From Bacteroides thetaiotaomicron VPI-5482 (lineage in GTDB: Bacteria > Bacteroidota > Bacteroidia > Bacteroidales > Bacteroidaceae), in the NCBI RefSeq assembly GCF_000011065.1, contig NC_004663.1, positions 5,084,001 to 5,148,000 on the forward strand: 64,000 nt of DNA, in the 5' to 3' direction. Made by a program: the position numbers and the translations under genes. Position 1 is the first letter of the stretch. Every line of letters starts with the position of its first letter. The notes under the pieces are model-generated. The model was not told the origin of the DNA. It saw only the letters and a program-made list of their open reading frames with translations, and ran no database searches. Positions 62,045-64,000 of this stretch are shown here, piece after piece.

Positions 62045-62153
62045 TGCTATCCCCACTATCTTATTCTTTACTAATTGAGTTTTATGGATGTATTACCCGA
62101 ATCCTTAGATCAGTAATTCCGGATAATTAAGTCTTTCGAGGTCCTTATTTATT

Positions 62154-62241
62154 CGTTCCACTATAGTTGGGCGCAAGAGGAACTATAGTGCTTCTTGCGT
62201 CCAACTATAGTGGAACGAAAGGGAAACTACAGTAGAACGAA
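62154..62241. repeat. 22-bp array, four units, core ACTATAGT
   Basis: Cores lie at 62160, 62182, 62204 and 62226 (the last reads ACTACAGT), exactly 22 bp apart. Outer parts also pair: CGTTCCACTATAGTTGG with CCAACTATAGTGGAACG, giving a long hairpin over units 1-3. Confidence 0.88.
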
Positions 62242-62600
62242 TGAATTTGGACTGATAAGAAATTAGTTTTTCAAAGTCTTTCGGTTAATGATTCGGGATT
62301 CCTTCATTCCTTCTGTTCTTTGGTCGTTTGGGGTGACAGATATATTTGAATTCATGTCTGTATAGATTTTATTTATTACTGCTTACGAATAAACTTTTTA
62401 ATAAAAGTGGCGAAAAGGCGGCTATTATAACTTGATACAATGTGCGCAAACTTGTGCTCTGTTTGTACGTGAATGAATGCTATGTGTTGATATATAGATG
62501 TTTATAATGTGCTTTATTTCTCCTTTCTGTTCTATAAATGAGCATTTTCATTTTGACATAATTTTGTCACTTCTGCGGAATATTCTTAATATTAAAAGTT

Positions 62601-62610
62601 TTTAATTTGC
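62601..62610 (+). promoter_or_regulatory. Possible regulated promoter box before the second susC
   Basis: TTTAATTTGC, identical to the box at 48384-48393. An AT-rich stretch with ATAACCTTA and TATTAATTAAAAA before the ATG is also shared with the first locus. Confidence 0.4.
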
Positions 62611-62675
62611 TTCCGCTTATAAGAATTATATAGGCGATTGATAACCTTAGTATTAATTAAAAAAAACAAAGTAAC

Positions 62676-64000
62676 ATGAATTTGTTTGAAATGGAAAAAC
62701 ATCACACAAAGACATTGTGGCTATTGGCATTACTGCTAACATTTAGTACAGTAGTGTGGGCACAAGGTACTCCTGTAACAGGGCGTGTGTCTGATGAAAA
62801 AGGCGAATTGCTCATTGGAGTGAGCGTTCAGGAAAAAGGTACTACGAATGGTACCATAACAGACACCAATGGTCAGTATAATCTGAAACTGACGAGTAAC
62901 AATCCCATTCTTATCGTATCCTATATAGGATATAAATCACAAGAGGTAAAAGTAGGCAAACAGAAAGTGCTGGACGTAATTCTTGCAGAAGATGTATCGT
63001 CACTGGACGAAGTGGTAGTTGTGGCTTACGGACATCAACGTAAAGTATCGGTAGTAGGTGCGCAGTCATCTATGAAAATAGAAGATATAAAGATGCCGAC
63101 AGCTAATTTATCTTCTGCTATTGCTGGACGTTTGCCGGGTGTAGTAGCTGTGCAACGTTCAGGAGAACCGGGGCATGATGATTCCGATCTTTGGATCCGT
63201 GGTATTTCTACACTGGCGGGTCAGAACTCTAAACCACTGGTATTGGTGGATGGTGTGGAACGTAGTTTCAATAATATCGACCCTGAAGATATTGAGTCGT
63301 TTACGGTGCTGAAAGATGCTTCTGCCACAGCTGTATATGGAGTACGCGGTGCTAATGGTGTAATTCTGATTAAAACCAAACCGGGTAAGGTGGGCAAGCC
63401 GCAATTCTCAGTAGACTACTATGAAGGTTTTGTGACATTGACAAAGAAACCTGAAATGGCGGATGCCTTTACGTATATGGATGCTGCCAATGAAGCGTAT
63501 ATGGATACTAGAGGCAGTATGTTATATTCTCCTCAATATATTGAGGCTACGAAGAAAGCCCATGGATTACTACCGAATGATAATCCACTGATGTTCAATC
63601 CTTATTTGTATCCGAACGTTGATTGGATGAACGAATTATTCAATGACTGGGGACATAATCGTCGTGTAAATGTAAGTGTGCGTGGTGGGGTACCTAATGC
63701 CACTTACTACGTTTCATTGAGTTATTATAATGAAAAAGGTCTGACACGTACCGCTGAAATGGAGAACTATGATGCTAACATCCGTTACGACCGCTACAAT
63801 TATACCGCTAATTTGAACTTGAAGCCAACAGAAACGACTACTATTGATTTGGGCTTCAATGGTTTCCTTTCTATGGGTAACTATCCGCAGCAATCTACCA
63901 GTGACTTGTTTGCGTCAGCTATGGAGATTAATCCGGTCTATTTGCCGTTAATGATGCCTGATGGTTCTGTACCAGGTATCTCTACCAATGGTGACCTCCG
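62676..64000 (+). CDS. SusC-like transporter, 3' end beyond the window
   Basis: 441 residues are visible from the ATG at 62676 and the frame is open to base 64000. The signal peptide ends at TVVWAQG. The regulatory-like domain VTGRVSDEKGELLIGVSVQ and the plug segments DASATAVYGVRGANGV are nearly identical to those of the susC at 48450. The visible start of the barrel is also collinear but more diverged. It should be followed by a SusD gene outside the window. It is the transporter of the second locus, controlled by the regulator encoded just upstream. Confidence 0.94.
   Translation, partial: MNLFEMEKHHTKTLWLLALLLTFSTVVWAQGTPVTGRVSDEKGELLIGVSVQEKGTTNGTITDTNGQYNLKLTSNNPILIVSYIGYKSQEVKVGKQKVLDVILAEDVSSLDEVVVVAYGHQRKVSVVGAQSSMKIEDIKMPTANLSSAIAGRLPGVVAVQRSGEPGHDDSDLWIRGISTLAGQNSKPLVLVDGVERSFNNIDPEDIESFTVLKDASATAVYGVRGANGVILIKTKPGKVGKPQFSVDYYEGFVTLTKKPEMADAFTYMDAANEAYMDTRGSMLYSPQYIEATKKAHGLLPNDNPLMFNPYLYPNVDWMNELFNDWGHNRRVNVSVRGGVPNATYYVSLSYYNEKGLTRTAEMENYDANIRYDRYNYTANLNLKPTETTTIDLGFNGFLSMGNYPQQSTSDLFASAMEINPVYLPLMMPDGSVPGISTNGDL

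Larger units (their letters stand above)
62045..62675. other. Non-coding gap before the second susC
   Basis: 631 bases. It holds a four-unit 22-bp palindrome array (62154-62241), a TAATTTTG match at 62559-62566 inside a TGACA/TGTCA palindrome, and a TTTAATTTGC box at 62601-62610 shared with the first susC leader. No gene seen. Confidence 0.7.

Overview
The window is ordinary chromosomal DNA of a Bacteroides, most likely B. thetaiotaomicron or a very close relative. This rests on SusC/SusD pairs, hybrid two-component regulators, Bacteroidetes promoters of the TAnnTTTG type (about twenty matches at sensible distances), A-rich start regions in place of strong Shine-Dalgarno sites, and house-keeping proteins of Bacteroides type. 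The species name is recognition from memory, not a search result.

Layout. 1-1.5 kb: end of a DUF5682-type gene and a VWA protein. 1.6-5.2 kb: mdh (minus) and three cell-envelope or hypothetical genes. 5.2-7.9 kb: an accessory island with a repeat-rich intergenic region, a tyrosine recombinase, a 248-bp segment bounded by 24-bp inverted repeats that carries an outward promoter, a 63-codon gene and a run of hairpins ending in a terminator. 8-15 kb: nadK (minus), then pdxJ, exbB, exbD, tonB, a DJ-1 gene, ispD and recG. 15.4-20.6 kb: ndk, an M23 peptidase, a DUF1599 gene, a DoxX fusion, tpiA, a SPOR gene and folE. 20.7-27.4 kb (minus): dnaG and an aromatic amino-acid operon (pheA, aminotransferase, DAHP synthase-chorismate mutase, tyrA). 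A 28-codon Phe/Tyr leader peptide and an attenuator lie upstream of pheA. 27.5-32.2 kb (minus): recJ, recQ and a TPR gene. 32.2-33 kb: a non-coding stretch with a candidate small RNA. 33-44 kb: a phosphodiester glycosidase, a thioesterase, tsaC, a CLC channel, fmt, rpe, comEC, a DHH phosphoesterase, a lipoprotein and glmM. 44-64 kb: one complete polysaccharide utilisation locus (regulator, SusC, SusD, BSP-type metallopeptidase, lipoprotein, GH29 alpha-fucosidase) and the start of a second, paralogous one (regulator, SusC, cut by the window edge).

How it works together. The two loci at the right probably sense, bind, import and trim a fucosylated glycan. Both regulators have a propeller sensor, a receiver and an AraC output, but I cannot find a histidine-kinase core in either. 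The ExbB-ExbD-TonB set at 9.7-11.8 kb could energise such SusC transporters.

Most unusual signals: the invertible promoter with a non-capsule target; the Phe/Tyr attenuator; the orphan structured RNA near 32.7 kb; palindrome arrays with the same 22-bp period but different cores at three intergenic sites; and the kinase-less hybrid regulators. No tRNA, rRNA, insertion sequence or CRISPR array was seen.
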